DNA of 64,000 nucleotides from Microbacterium keratanolyticum (GCF_016907255.1 NZ_JAFBBQ010000001.1:310001-374000), one strand, 5' to 3'; shown: positions 8,168 through 16,680, numbered from the stretch's first letter. Notes: a model not told the origin generated them from the letters alone. Numbers and translations are program-made.

Positions 8168-8536
8168 TCAGCCGACGGCGACCAGGTCGATGATGAAGAT
8201 GAGGGTCTTGCCGGAGAGGAAGTGACCGCCGCCGGCCGGGCCGTAGGCCAGGTGCGGAGGGATGACCAGCTCACGGCGTCCGCCGGTCTTCATGCCGGGG
8301 ATGCCCTCCTGCCAGCCCTGGATCAGGCCGCGCAGCGGGAACTGGATGGTCTCGCCACGGCCCCACGAAGAGTCGAACTCCTCGCCGGACTCGAACTCGA
8401 CACCGGCGTAGTGCACGGTCACGGTGTCGCCGGGCTTTGCCTCATCGCCGGTGCCGACGATGATGTCGCGGATCACGAGCTCGGTGGGAGCGGGTCCGGT
8501 GGGAGCGTCGAATTCGGGCTTGGTGCGATCAGTCAT
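8168..8536 (-). CDS. FKBP-type peptidyl-prolyl cis-trans isomerase
   Basis: A single-domain cytoplasmic FKBP of 122 residues. It has V-T-V-H-Y-A-G-V, F-D-S-S-W-G-R-G, G-L-I-Q-G-W-Q-E-G-I-P-G-M-K, R-R-E-L-V-I-P-P-H-L-A-Y-G and a final T-L-I-F-I-I-D-L, the standard catalytic pocket residues including the aromatic ones. It accelerates proline isomerisation during protein folding. ATG 8536 starts the domain at the usual place; there is no signal peptide, unlike the lipoprotein FKBP at 56881. It lies downstream of the ABC operon but about 70 nt away, and probably has its own promoter. Confidence 0.93.
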   Translation of the reverse strand: MTDRTKPEFDAPTGPAPTELVIRDIIVGTGDEAKPGDTVTVHYAGVEFESGEEFDSSWGRGETIQFPLRGLIQGWQEGIPGMKTGGRRELVIPPHLAYGPAGGGHFLSGKTLIFIIDLVAVG

Positions 8537-8606
8537 GCATCCATCCAACCGCGATCCCACTCCCCCGGTCAACGCCACCGCACCTGCCGAGAGCGAACAC
8601 TCAGGG

Positions 8607-9419
8607 TCAGTCCCGCTCGGCGACGTCGCGCGACAGCCGCTGGGACACCCACACCGGGATGAAGGAGGCGAGGATGACGACAGTGGCGACGACATTGACG
8701 ACGTTGGCCTCGTTCGGCCGCGCCATCTGGTTCATGATCCACAGCGGCAGCGTGTCGACGCCAGGCGGCGCCGTGAAGATCGTCACGTACACCTCGTCGA
8801 AACTGAGCGCGAAAGCCAGGATGCCGCCGGCGATGAAGGCGCTGCGGAACTGCGGGAAGGTGACGAGCCGAAAGGTCTGCCACGGTGTCGCCCCCAGGTC
8901 CTTCGAGGCCTCTTCGATGCCGGGGTTCAGACGCCGAAGTCGCGCCAGAACGTTGTTGAACACCATCACGATGCAGAACGTGCCGTGCGCGATGATCATG
9001 CCGAAGAACCCGACGTTGATCCCGATCGGTTCAAGGATCTGGTTGTAGGTGTTGTTCAGCGCGACGCCGGTCACGATGCCGGGAAGGGCGATCGGCAGGA
9101 CGACGAGCAGGTTGACCGCGCGCTGTCCGAAGAACGAGTAGCGCTGCAGCGCGAAAGCGACCAGGGTTCCCAGAATCAGGGCGATCAGGGTGGCCCCCGC
9201 CGCCACGAGCAGCGAGTTAAGGATCGCATCCTTGATGGGCTGGCTCGTGAACGCCTTGCCCCACCACTCCAGCGAGAATTCCGCCACCGGCCAGCTCACG
9301 ATTCGCGCGGCGTTGAAGGAGTTCAGCACGACGAGCATGAGCGGCACGTACATGAACGCGAGGATCACGGCGACGATCGCGCCGAGCACGATCTTCGAGG
9401 CGAGAGAGAGTCTCAGCAT
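8607..9419 (-). CDS. potC: polyamine-type ABC transporter permease (PotC-like)
   Basis: A 270-residue inner permease with six hydrophobic helices and the binding-protein-dependent transport loop E-E-A-S-K-D-L-G-A-T-P-W-Q-T-F (EAA motif) near residue 175, which docks on the ATPase. It is the last gene of the four-gene operon ATPase - binding protein - permease - permease and begins 7 nt after the preceding permease ends. Sequence and order match the PotABCD group (spermidine, putrescine or related amines); substrate specificity within that group cannot be read from the permease. Confidence 0.88.
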   Translation of the reverse strand: MLRLSLASKIVLGAIVAVILAFMYVPLMLVVLNSFNAARIVSWPVAEFSLEWWGKAFTSQPIKDAILNSLLVAAGATLIALILGTLVAFALQRYSFFGQRAVNLLVVLPIALPGIVTGVALNNTYNQILEPIGINVGFFGMIIAHGTFCIVMVFNNVLARLRRLNPGIEEASKDLGATPWQTFRLVTFPQFRSAFIAGGILAFALSFDEVYVTIFTAPPGVDTLPLWIMNQMARPNEANVVNVVATVVILASFIPVWVSQRLSRDVAERD

Positions 9420-9426
9420 CGGGACC

Positions 9427-10254
9427 TCACATCCTTTCCAGAGCGCCGGTGCGCTGCACGCCCACCAGGTAGATGACGACGAACACGATCGGCACGAGCG
9501 AGAACGCGGCCGCGAGCGGCGGGTTCAGGTTGATGTTGGAGGCGATGATGCTTCCGATCATCTGCGTCGACCCGCCCACGAACTTCGCCACCAGGTAGTC
9601 GCCGAGGCTCAGCGAGAAGGTGAACACCGAACCGGCGATGATCGCGGGCCTGATGAGCGGAAGGACGACTGTCCGGATGGTGCGCCAGGACCCTGCCCCC
9701 AGGTCGGCCGATGCATCGAAGAGGTTGGGTGGGAGCTGGCGGATGGCGGTATACACGGGCACGGCCATGTACGGCAGCCAGAGATAGGTGAGAGTGATCA
9801 CGACCGTGATGACGCTGAACCCGGGGCCGTGTCCTCCGAACGGACCGACGACTGCGTTGAAGAAGCCGTCCTCGGTGAAGGTGATGCGCATCGCGAGCAC
9901 CTTGACGAGGTATCCCGCCCAGAGAGGAAGGGTGATGGATGCCGCAAGGATGCCCCGCAGCCAGGGCGAGGCGACCTTCGCCATGAAGATGCCGAGCGGC
10001 ACCGAGATCAGCATGCTCAGCAGCGTCACGGCGAGCGCGATGCCGAGGGTGCGCAGCGCGGTCGAGAGGTAGCTCGGGTTGTTGATGAGCTGCGCGAAGT
10101 TGTCCAGGGTGAAACCGGGCTTCACCTTGGAGGTGAACGGGTCCGTCACCCAGAAGGCGGTGACCAGCAGCATCACCAGCGAGAAGATGTAGATGCCGAT
10201 GAGCCAGGCCATGGGCAGGGCGAGGAGTCCTGCGATCCGTGCGCGCCGTTGCAT
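9427..10254 (-). CDS. potB: polyamine-type ABC transporter permease (PotB-like)
   Basis: A 275-residue permease with six hydrophobic helices. The EAA loop reads D-A-S-A-D-L-G-A-G-S-W-R-T-I. Start ATG 10254 (M-Q-R-R-A-R-I-A-G) places the first membrane helix directly after a short basic stretch; the open frame further upstream runs through a stem-loop and is not protein-like. It pairs with the PotC-like permease to form the channel. A strong hairpin separates it from the binding-protein gene, which may lower permease expression relative to the binding protein. Confidence 0.88.
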   Translation of the reverse strand: MQRRARIAGLLALPMAWLIGIYIFSLVMLLVTAFWVTDPFTSKVKPGFTLDNFAQLINNPSYLSTALRTLGIALAVTLLSMLISVPLGIFMAKVASPWLRGILAASITLPLWAGYLVKVLAMRITFTEDGFFNAVVGPFGGHGPGFSVITVVITLTYLWLPYMAVPVYTAIRQLPPNLFDASADLGAGSWRTIRTVVLPLIRPAIIAGSVFTFSLSLGDYLVAKFVGGSTQMIGSIIASNINLNPPLAAAFSLVPIVFVVIYLVGVQRTGALERM

Positions 10255-10296
10255 GAGCGGTCCTGTCGTTCGTTCCGTCGTCGGAAGAGGGGTGGG

Positions 10297-10325
10297 GCGG
10301 GTGGGCCCGTGAAAGGCCCACCCGC
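10297..10325 (-). promoter_or_regulatory. intercistronic hairpin between binding-protein and permease genes
   Basis: An 11-bp perfect stem, GCGGGTGGGCC with its complement and a 7-nt loop, begins 7 nt after the binding-protein stop. No T tract follows on the minus strand, so it looks like an mRNA-stabilising or partial-attenuation element. Confidence 0.6.
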
Positions 10326-10331
10326 GGCGGG

Positions 10332-11513
10332 TCAGTTCTTGACGGTGACCCAGGCGTCGGTCCACTGCTGGAAGTTGGTGCACTTCACATCCGTGCGACC
10401 GTCGATGCACTGCTCGATCGGCGTCGTCCAGAACCAGACCTTCTTGAAGTAGTCCTCGTTCGTGGCGTTGTAGTAGTCGCAGTGCGCCTTGGCTTCATCG
10501 CTCATGTCGCAGAACGCGGCGTTCGCGGGCGCCATACCGAAGTTCATGGCGATCGCGCCGTTGACCTTCGGCGACGAGGCGTAGTCCATCCACGCGTAGG
10601 CGCAGTTCGGGTTCTTCGATTCTGTCGCGAGCATCCAGGCGTCCGACCATCCGGTCGACCCTTCTTCGGGGAGCACGCTCTTGAACTTCTCGTTCTCGGT
10701 GAGCTTGCGCAGCACCTCCCAGGAGGTGCCCGCGACCGTCGTGCCACCCGCGAAGGACGTGATCTGCGCAGCCGGGTCGGACCAGTACTCGGAGACGATG
10801 TCGTTCTGCTGCTTCAGCAGGTCGACCGCCGCAGCGAGCTGCTTCTCATCCAGTGCGTAGGGGTTGGTGATCCCGAGGTCGGGTTCGTGGGCCATCAGGT
10901 AGACGGCGGCGTCCGCGATGTAGATCGGTGCGTCGTACGCGATGATCTTGCCGGCGTACGGGCTGTCGGCCTCCCAGGCGATGTCCCAGCTCGTGGGCTC
11001 CTCGGTGACGACCTCGCTGTTGTACTGGAGGATGTTCGCGCCGCGGCCGATCGGGATGCCATAGGACTTTCCATTGATCGTGTCGTAGAGCTGGCCCTTC
11101 ATGCCCTCCACGATGTCGTCGCCGAAGTTCGGGATCAGATCCAGCGTGAGCGGCTGCACATCACCGCCGGCGATGAGGCGAAGGCTCGCGTCACCGGATG
11201 CCGAGACGAGGTCGTAGTCGCCGGTGCGCATGAGCTGCACCATCTCGTCACTCGTGCCCGCGACGCGGCGGTTCACGACGCAGCCGGTGTCCTTCTCGAA
11301 CGCTTCGGTCCAGGCGTCCTCGACGAAGCCCGACCAGGCGACGATGTTGACTTCACTCTCGAAGTCGCCCATCTTCTCGTGAGCAGGTACATCCGGGACG
11401 TCGATCTGGAGTCCCCCGGCACTGCCGGAATCCGTGTCGCCGGCGGCACAGCCGGTGAGGACGAGGGCGAACGCGGCGGTCGCCGCCGCACCCATCAGTA
11501 GTTTCTTACGCAT
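10332..11513 (-). CDS. potD: polyamine-type ABC transporter substrate-binding lipoprotein (PotD-like)
   Basis: A 393-residue secreted lipoprotein. The N-terminus has basic residues, a hydrophobic core and the lipobox L-T-G-C (Cys about residue 21), followed by an Asp/Ser/Gly-rich spacer. The body is a type 2 periplasmic binding fold (SBP_bac_8), with E-V-N-I-V-A-W-S-G-F-V-E-D near the start of the mature protein. PotD-type proteins capture polyamines outside the membrane. Start ATG 11513 has AAAGGAG 6 nt upstream, a strong site consistent with high expression. GABA, choline or another amine is possible as ligand. Confidence 0.88.
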   Translation of the reverse strand: MRKKLLMGAAATAAFALVLTGCAAGDTDSGSAGGLQIDVPDVPAHEKMGDFESEVNIVAWSGFVEDAWTEAFEKDTGCVVNRRVAGTSDEMVQLMRTGDYDLVSASGDASLRLIAGGDVQPLTLDLIPNFGDDIVEGMKGQLYDTINGKSYGIPIGRGANILQYNSEVVTEEPTSWDIAWEADSPYAGKIIAYDAPIYIADAAVYLMAHEPDLGITNPYALDEKQLAAAVDLLKQQNDIVSEYWSDPAAQITSFAGGTTVAGTSWEVLRKLTENEKFKSVLPEEGSTGWSDAWMLATESKNPNCAYAWMDYASSPKVNGAIAMNFGMAPANAAFCDMSDEAKAHCDYYNATNEDYFKKVWFWTTPIEQCIDGRTDVKCTNFQQWTDAWVTVKN

Positions 11514-11568
11514 GATCGCTCCTTTGTGATCTGGTCTGTCGTGCTGTGGTGCCCGCAGGGACGGGCGG

Positions 11569-12663
11569 TCAGGGCAGCAGGGCCGCGTGATCCGCGGTCC
11601 AAACGACCCGTACGTGGTCCCCTCGCCCGAAAGCGGCTTCGGCCGAGGGGTGGTGTGCGTTCGGCTGCTCGGCGATGATCTGCACGCCGGCATCCGTCTC
11701 GACGAGGTAGCGGGTCGCCGGCCCCGTGTAGACGAGCTCGGCGATCGTGCCTGCCAATGCCACGTCACCGTCGGCGAGCGCCGCGTCCGGTGCGGCCAGA
11801 CGCACCCGCTCCGGGCGCACGCTCATGACCTGTCGGGCGCCGGTGAGCGTCTCGGCCAGGTCGGACTCGATGAGGTTGGAGAGCCCGAGGAACTTTGCGA
11901 CGAACTCCGTCTGGGGGTACTCGTACACCTCGCGGGCAGAGCCAACCTGCTCGATGCGCCCGTTATTGAACACAGCCACCCGGTCGCTCAGGGTGAGCGC
12001 TTCCTCCTGGTCGTGGGTGACGAAGATGAACGTGATGCCGACTTCGCGTTGAATCTGCTTGAGCTCGATCTGCATCTGCTCGCGCAGCTGCTTGTCGAGT
12101 GCGCCGAGCGGCTCGTCGAGCAGCAGGACCTGCGGGCGCAGGATGAGTGCGCGTGCCAGAGCGATGCGCTGGCGCTGCCCGCCGGAGAGCTGGTGCGGCA
12201 GTCGGGATGCGACATGGTCGAGGCGCACCTGCCGCAGAGCCGTCTCGACGCGCTCGATCCGCGCGGCCTTGCTCTCGCCACGCACTCGCAGCCCGTAGCC
12301 GACGTTGTCGGCGATCGTCATGTGCGGGAACAGGGCGTAGTCCTGGAAGACGGTGTTGACGGGGCGTGCGTTCGGGGGCGTGCGCGTGACATCTGCACCG
12401 GAGAGACGGATGCTGCCGCTCGTTGCGTCTTCGAAGCCCGCGATCATGCGGAGAACGGTCGTCTTGCCGGATCCGGAGGGCCCGAGCATCGAGAGGAACT
12501 CCCCCGGCGCGACGGCGAGATCGAGATCGCGCACGGCAGTGAACTCGCCGAACGACTTGGTGACGCCTTCCAGCACGACAGCACCGGGCTGAGAAGCGAG
12601 GTCGCCGTCAAGGCTGTGCGCGGCGCCCATCGGGCGGGGTGCGGCGGGGGCCGATGCAGTCAT
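11569..12663 (-). CDS. potA: polyamine-type ABC transporter ATPase (PotA-like)
   Basis: A 364-residue ATPase. Walker A is G-P-S-G-S-G-K-T-T, the Q-loop is T-V-F-Q-D-Y-A-L-F-P-H, the signature L-S-G-G-Q-R-Q-R-I-A-L-A-R-A, Walker B V-L-L-L-D-E-P-L-G-A-L-D, and the H-loop F-V-T-H-D-Q-E-E-A-L. A C-terminal TOBE domain (from about residue 285) marks the MalK/PotA class. Start ATG 12663 has GGAG 7 nt upstream; other in-frame starts up to 12717 overlap the promoter. It is the first gene of the operon, and the promoter -35 overlaps a palindrome that may bind the divergent GntR regulator. Confidence 0.92.
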   Translation of the reverse strand: MTASAPAAPRPMGAAHSLDGDLASQPGAVVLEGVTKSFGEFTAVRDLDLAVAPGEFLSMLGPSGSGKTTVLRMIAGFEDATSGSIRLSGADVTRTPPNARPVNTVFQDYALFPHMTIADNVGYGLRVRGESKAARIERVETALRQVRLDHVASRLPHQLSGGQRQRIALARALILRPQVLLLDEPLGALDKQLREQMQIELKQIQREVGITFIFVTHDQEEALTLSDRVAVFNNGRIEQVGSAREVYEYPQTEFVAKFLGLSNLIESDLAETLTGARQVMSVRPERVRLAAPDAALADGDVALAGTIAELVYTGPATRYLVETDAGVQIIAEQPNAHHPSAEAAFGRGDHVRVVWTADHAALLP

Positions 12664-12704
12664 CGTGTGCTCCAGGATCATCGTCGAACGCGGTTGCGAA
12701 GATA

Positions 12705-12733
12705 AACATATAAACACATATGAAATAGTTCAA
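12705..12733 (-). promoter_or_regulatory. promoter of the polyamine-type ABC operon
   Basis: On the minus strand TTGAAC (12728-12733), a 17-nt spacer and TATGTT (12705-12710) form a standard sigma-70-type promoter in an unusually AT-rich stretch, 42 nt before the potA start. Confidence 0.65.
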
Positions 12734-12737
12734 GTAT
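12725..12737. promoter_or_regulatory. candidate operator for the GntR/FCD regulator
   Basis: ATAGTTCAAGTAT has ATAnTT/AAnTAT inverted half-sites and overlaps the potA -35 hexamer between the divergent genes. Binding there would block operon transcription. Assignment to this regulator is inference. Confidence 0.4.
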
Positions 12738-12773
12738 CATTTCGATCACGCCTCCCCGGATGATGAAAGAATC

Positions 12774-13580
12774 GTGGCCATGGAATCGCTGACGCCGACG
12801 TCGCACGCCGCTGAACCCCCTGTTCAGCGACCGACGACCGTCGCGGACGCAGCGGTCGGCGCCCATCGCCTCCAGGGCGCACTGTTCCAGCCAATCGGAG
12901 ACGAGGGCCGCGCCGAGCTCGTCGAGCGCCGAATCGTCGACGCGATCACCCGCGGCCACCTGCGTGCCGGTGAGCGCCTCCCCACCGAGTCAGACCTTGC
13001 CCGCAGCCTCGGCGTCGCGCCCGTCACCGTCCGCGAAGCGCTGCTCGCGGTGCGCGGGCGAGGGCTCCTGGTCACTCGGCGCGGACGCAAAGGCGGCAGC
13101 TTCGTCGCCGAACATGCCGACCCCCTGCAGTTCGCCCGCGAAGCGCTCAAGAACTCCTCCCGCCTCGCCCTGCGCGACCTCGGTGCGCACTACGCCGCGA
13201 TCACCGGAGCGTGCATGCGGCTGGCGGCTCGTCGCGCAGACAGCACCGAAGTGCAGCTCATTCGACAGCACCTCGCCCGACTTCCCGAGCTCGCGTCGGA
13301 TCAGCAGCGCCGGCTCCTCGATGACACCCAGCTCGAACTCGTCGCGCTCAGTCAGTCCGCACGACTCACCCGCGAGCAGATGAAGCTGCAGGCGGAATTC
13401 TCGCCGTTCCTTGGGCTCTGCGCAGATGCAGGATTCGATGCCGCCGCGCAGGGAGTGGCGCTGCGCGCGGTGATCGACGCCGTCGACGCCGGCGATGTCG
13501 ACGCCGCGAGCCGCGCGTCCGAAGCACTCGTTCGCGCGGCCGTGGACGCCCTCATCGCGGTGCAGAGCTCGACCCCATGA
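12774..13580 (+). CDS. GntR-family (FCD domain) transcriptional regulator
   Basis: A 268-residue regulator of the FadR subfamily. Residues about 40-105 form the winged helix: I-T-R-G-H-L-R-A-G-E-R-L-P-T-E-S-D-L-A-R-S-L-G-V, then V-T-V-R-E-A-L and a G-R-K-G-G-S-F-V wing. The remaining 150 residues are the all-helical FCD effector domain. It is divergent from the polyamine-type ABC operon, which is probably its target. The start is GTG 12774 or ATG 12780, two codons later; neither has a clear ribosome binding site. The Cache-like gene downstream follows closely and is probably co-transcribed. Confidence 0.88.
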   Translation: MAMESLTPTSHAAEPPVQRPTTVADAAVGAHRLQGALFQPIGDEGRAELVERRIVDAITRGHLRAGERLPTESDLARSLGVAPVTVREALLAVRGRGLLVTRRGRKGGSFVAEHADPLQFAREALKNSSRLALRDLGAHYAAITGACMRLAARRADSTEVQLIRQHLARLPELASDQQRRLLDDTQLELVALSQSARLTREQMKLQAEFSPFLGLCADAGFDAAAQGVALRAVIDAVDAGDVDAASRASEALVRAAVDALIAVQSSTP

Positions 13581-13615
13581 TTCTCAGCATTCCCCACGCT
13601 CCAAAGGAGGACGTG

Positions 13616-14320
13616 ATGCTCACACCAACGCAGGACACCCTCGAGTCCGCTGCGCACCTCGTACGCGAGTACTTCCTCGAGCCGATCCGCACCCTCGAAG
13701 GATGGGTCGGCGCGCTTGCAGAAGAACTCGAGAAGACACGCGCCACCGGTGCTCTCACCCGTGCCAAGCTCGACACGATCGTCGAGCCGCATGCGATCCG
13801 CACGCTCGCCCTGCCGTCCGCCCCGGTGTACGGCGCGGGGTTCATCGCGGCGATCGACCTTCTCTCCGACGCACGCAACTACCTCGCATGGTGGCAGGGC
13901 GCCGACCAGCGTCAGCTTGTACTCGCCTCGCAGTCCGTGAACAAGGAGCACATCGACTACAGCGAACTCGAGTGGTACCGCGTTCCGCTGGCCACGGGGC
14001 TCCCCCATGTCGCCGGACCTTACGTCGACTACCTGTGCAGTGACGAGTACACCATCACGGTGGCAGTCCCCGTGCGGATCGGCACCGAGTTCGCCGGCGT
14101 GGCCGGCCTTGACCTTCTCATCGACGCCGTGGAGCGGGACCTCGTGCCACGGCTGCGCGCTCTCGGCGCCGAGGTCACACTCGTCAACGGCGTCGGACGC
14201 GTCATCGTGTCCACCGACCCCCAGTGGGCCACCGGAGATTCCGTACGCGGCAGTCGTCTGGCCGAACTCCCCCGCCAGCCGTGCGCCGACGTCGCCCTCG
14301 ATGTGATCGTCGACGCCTGA
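13616..14320 (+). CDS. stand-alone Cache (PDC-like) sensor-domain protein
   Basis: A 234-residue soluble protein that I read as a Cache-type ligand-binding domain. It has a long N-terminal helix (residues about 5-45), then L-P-S-A-P-V-Y-G-A-G-F-I-A-A-I-D, a W-Y-R-V-P-L-A-T-G-L-P-H-V-A-G-P-Y segment and P-V-R-I-G-T-E-F-A-G-V-A-G-L-D-L, typical of PDC sensor folds. Unusually it has no signal peptide, membrane helix or output domain. ATG 13616 has a near-perfect AAAGGAGG 5 nt upstream; an ATG at 13577 would overlap the regulator stop by 4 nt. Co-transcription with the GntR regulator suggests a shared ligand, perhaps an amine or amino acid. Domain call moderate, role inferred. Confidence 0.65.
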   Translation: MLTPTQDTLESAAHLVREYFLEPIRTLEGWVGALAEELEKTRATGALTRAKLDTIVEPHAIRTLALPSAPVYGAGFIAAIDLLSDARNYLAWWQGADQRQLVLASQSVNKEHIDYSELEWYRVPLATGLPHVAGPYVDYLCSDEYTITVAVPVRIGTEFAGVAGLDLLIDAVERDLVPRLRALGAEVTLVNGVGRVIVSTDPQWATGDSVRGSRLAELPRQPCADVALDVIVDA

Positions 14321-14383
14321 ACGCGACATTTCGGTCGACCCCTTGACACGATCACGTGCCCGGGTGATCCTGGTGTCAGATCA

Positions 14384-14434
14384 ACTCAGCGCCCGGTAGA
14401 CACGCAGGCATCGCCGCGGCACCGGGCGCTGAGT
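14384..14434 (+). terminator. terminator of the regulator/Cache operon
   Basis: A 14-bp stem, ACTCAGCGCCCGGT and its complement, encloses a 23-nt loop and is followed by CTTTCC on the + strand. It lies between the Cache gene and the convergent prsW gene. Confidence 0.75.
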
Positions 14435-14460
14435 CTTTCCGAAGCAGTCGTCGCCGGAGC

Positions 14461-15672
14461 TCAATAGGCGAGCAGCGCCGCTCTCGTCGCGCTGGCCCGC
14501 TGCAGCAGGATCTGCTCGTCATGTGCGGCGAGAGCGTCGCGACCCGTGATCGCCCGCTGACGCACCGCGGCGAGCGCCGTGGCATCCGCGATGAACGACC
14601 GCATGAGCGGCCGACGGTCCTCGCGAAGCGTCTGCGCCCACGCCAGGCCCGACTTCCGCCCTGCTCGGGTGGCCAGCATCGTGACCTCCTCCGGCGTGAA
14701 CCATCCCGCGGCGGCGTAGTCGCTGAGCCTGTCATAGGTGAGCCGGGCCTCTTCCCGTTTCAGCGCGATGACCGCGAAGATGAACGCGCCGAACAGGGGT
14801 ACCTGAAGGGTCACGTAGAGGGCGAAGAAGTCGCCGAACAGCGCCGATCCGTTCCAGAAGGCATGCAGGACGATCGCACCGAGAAGCCCGACGAAGCCCG
14901 CGCTGGCGGCGGCCCCGACCGTCCCGTGCCGTCGGGCGGCCAAGCCGATCCCGTAGCCGGTGACGGCCGTGAACATGGCGTGGGCGAACGGCGAGAGCAG
15001 GCCTCGCATGAAGAACGTGGCCGTGAGATCGGCGCCACCGCCCTCGATCAGGCTGATGGCGAAGTACTGGATGTTCTCCGTGAACGCGAACCCGGCGCCC
15101 ACGAGCGCCCCGTAGACGACGCCGTCGACCGGTCCGTCGAACGTGCGTCGAGCGACGAGGAAGATCAGGAGCACTCCCAGTCCTTTGGCCAGCTCTTCGA
15201 CGACCGGGGCCTGGATGACGGTCGACGCGATCTCACGCAGCTCGCCGCGCCCGAACACCTCGGTGAGGGCGAGGTCGACGAGCAAGGTGATGCCGACGGC
15301 GGCGATCGCACCCCAGGCGAGCGCGAAGGTCACGACAGCCTTGGGCTCAGGTTCCCAGCGGTCGATGAGACGCACACCGAACAGCACGATCGCGAGCGGG
15401 ACCAGCGCCAGAACCAGCCCCACTCCGGAAGCGACACCGCCGAGGAAGGTCAGAAAGTAGCCCACGAGGGCGAGCATCGCGAATGCCAGGACACCGAACA
15501 GCCAGATCGATACTCCGCGTCCGCGCCCGGCGACCTTCGGCAGCGTGGAGATGTGCGGGGTGGGCGGAGCCACAGGTGCCGGCGGTGCGTAACGCGTCGG
15601 CTGCGCCAACGGAGAGGCGAACGATGTCTCCGTACCCGAGAGTGGCGATGACGGAGGCGGCGGCAAGGTCAT
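14461..15672 (-). CDS. prsW: PrsW-family intramembrane metalloprotease
   Basis: A 403-residue membrane protein with a Pro/Ala-rich N-terminal 50 residues and about eight helices. The family's active-site motifs are present in order: V-V-E-E-L-A-K-G, F-A-F-T-E-N-I-Q-Y-F, H-A-M-F-T-A-V-T-G-Y and H-A-F-W-N-G. In Bacillus, PrsW cleaves the anti-sigma factor RsiW. No anti-sigma factor gene is nearby, so the substrate here is unknown. ATG 15672 lies 7 nt after TACGCT, a leaderless start that excludes the 47-residue upstream extension. The cytoplasmic C-terminal 90 residues are helical and not part of the protease core. Confidence 0.88.
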   Translation of the reverse strand: MTLPPPPSSPLSGTETSFASPLAQPTRYAPPAPVAPPTPHISTLPKVAGRGRGVSIWLFGVLAFAMLALVGYFLTFLGGVASGVGLVLALVPLAIVLFGVRLIDRWEPEPKAVVTFALAWGAIAAVGITLLVDLALTEVFGRGELREIASTVIQAPVVEELAKGLGVLLIFLVARRTFDGPVDGVVYGALVGAGFAFTENIQYFAISLIEGGGADLTATFFMRGLLSPFAHAMFTAVTGYGIGLAARRHGTVGAAASAGFVGLLGAIVLHAFWNGSALFGDFFALYVTLQVPLFGAFIFAVIALKREEARLTYDRLSDYAAAGWFTPEEVTMLATRAGRKSGLAWAQTLREDRRPLMRSFIADATALAAVRQRAITGRDALAAHDEQILLQRASATRAALLAY

Positions 15673-15685
15673 GCTGTCGAGCGTA
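15673..15685 (-). promoter_or_regulatory. leaderless -10 element for prsW
   Basis: TACGCT (15680-15685, minus strand) is followed by 7 nt and ATG 15672. Confidence 0.55.
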
Positions 15686-15786
15686 GCGGGCGCCCTCACC
15701 TGCACGTTCATCCGATCAATAGTTTCAGAATCAGCGTGGCAGAGATCAGCGCGGTGTCGGAGGGCCCGCGAACGGAAGGAGACGAC

Positions 15787-15798
15787 TACCGTGGAATC
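15787..15798 (+). promoter_or_regulatory. leaderless -10 element for the FAH-family gene
   Basis: TACCGT (15787-15792) is followed by 6 nt and ATG 15799, excluding the 21-residue upstream extension. Confidence 0.55.
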
Positions 15799-16668
15799 AT
15801 GCGATTTGCTCACCTGGTTCGCGCCGACCTTCCGGAGCCGGCCCTGGCCGTCCTCGACGGATCACAGGCGATCCTCGTCTCCACCCTCTATCCCGATGCT
15901 CCGGCGACGCTGCAAGAGCTCATCGCCGGCGGCTCCGCTGCCCTCGACGCCGTGCGGGCCGCGATCGCGGACGGTGCAGCCGTCGTTCACGAGCTGACGG
16001 ATTTCACCTTCGCCTCTGCGGTGCTCGCGCCGCCCGCAGTGCTCGCCGTCGGTCTCAACTACGCCGCACACTCCAGCGAGCTCGGGCTGAAGACGGATGC
16101 CGCCCCGACGGTGTTCACACTGTGGCCGAACTCTCTCACCGGGCACGGACAGACGACCTCCTGGCCACGTTCCCTCAGCGAGTCGGTCGACTACGAGGCA
16201 GAACTCGGTGTGCTGATCGGCACCGCCGCGAAAGACGTGTCCGAAGAGGACGCTCTCGACCACGTGTGGGGCTACACGGTCGTCAACGACATCACCGCCC
16301 GCGACATCCAGTTCGCCGAGGCGCAGTGGTCGCGCTGCAAATCTTTCGACGGGTTCACCCCGACCGGCCCCGTCGTCGTCACGGCTGACGAGATCGCCGA
16401 CCCGCAGGACCTGCACATCTGGACCAACGTCGACGGCCACATGGTGCAGGACGCGTCGACGAATCAGATGGTGCGCTCAGTGCGCACCCTCATCGCGCAC
16501 CTGTCGCAGTCCCTCACACTTCTTCCCGGCACGCTGATCTCCACGGGCAGCCCGGGGGGCGCCGGATACTCCCGCGACCCGCAGATCTTCCTCCGCGACC
16601 GCTCGACCGTCACTGTCGGAATCGATGGAATCGGAGAACTGACCACGCACTGCCGCATCCTCGGCTGA
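15799..16668 (+). CDS. fumarylacetoacetate hydrolase family protein
   Basis: A 289-residue FAH-fold enzyme. The C-terminal domain carries G-L-N-Y-A-A-H, the metal-binding Y-E-A-E-L-G-V-L-I-G, G-Y-T-V-V-N-D-I-T-A-R-D-I-Q, and K-S-F-D-G-F-T-P-T-G-P. It ends with T-L-I-S-T-G-S-P-G-G-A-G-Y. Family members hydrolyse C-C bonds, decarboxylate or isomerise acylpyruvates and 2-oxo acids from aromatic catabolism. No aromatic pathway genes are nearby, so fumarylpyruvate hydrolase, acylpyruvase or 5-oxopent-3-ene tricarboxylate decarboxylase are all possible. Its terminator is shared with the convergent aspA. Confidence 0.87.
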   Translation: MRFAHLVRADLPEPALAVLDGSQAILVSTLYPDAPATLQELIAGGSAALDAVRAAIADGAAVVHELTDFTFASAVLAPPAVLAVGLNYAAHSSELGLKTDAAPTVFTLWPNSLTGHGQTTSWPRSLSESVDYEAELGVLIGTAAKDVSEEDALDHVWGYTVVNDITARDIQFAEAQWSRCKSFDGFTPTGPVVVTADEIADPQDLHIWTNVDGHMVQDASTNQMVRSVRTLIAHLSQSLTLLPGTLISTGSPGGAGYSRDPQIFLRDRSTVTVGIDGIGELTTHCRILG

Positions 16669-16680
16669 GGGCGACAACAA

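Noticed and set aside
7975..8695. Longer start for the FKBP gene at 8695, about 160 nt further upstream.
   Set aside because: The extension is Ser/Pro-rich, runs through the neighbouring gene's end and lacks any signal; ATG 8536 gives a normal FKBP.
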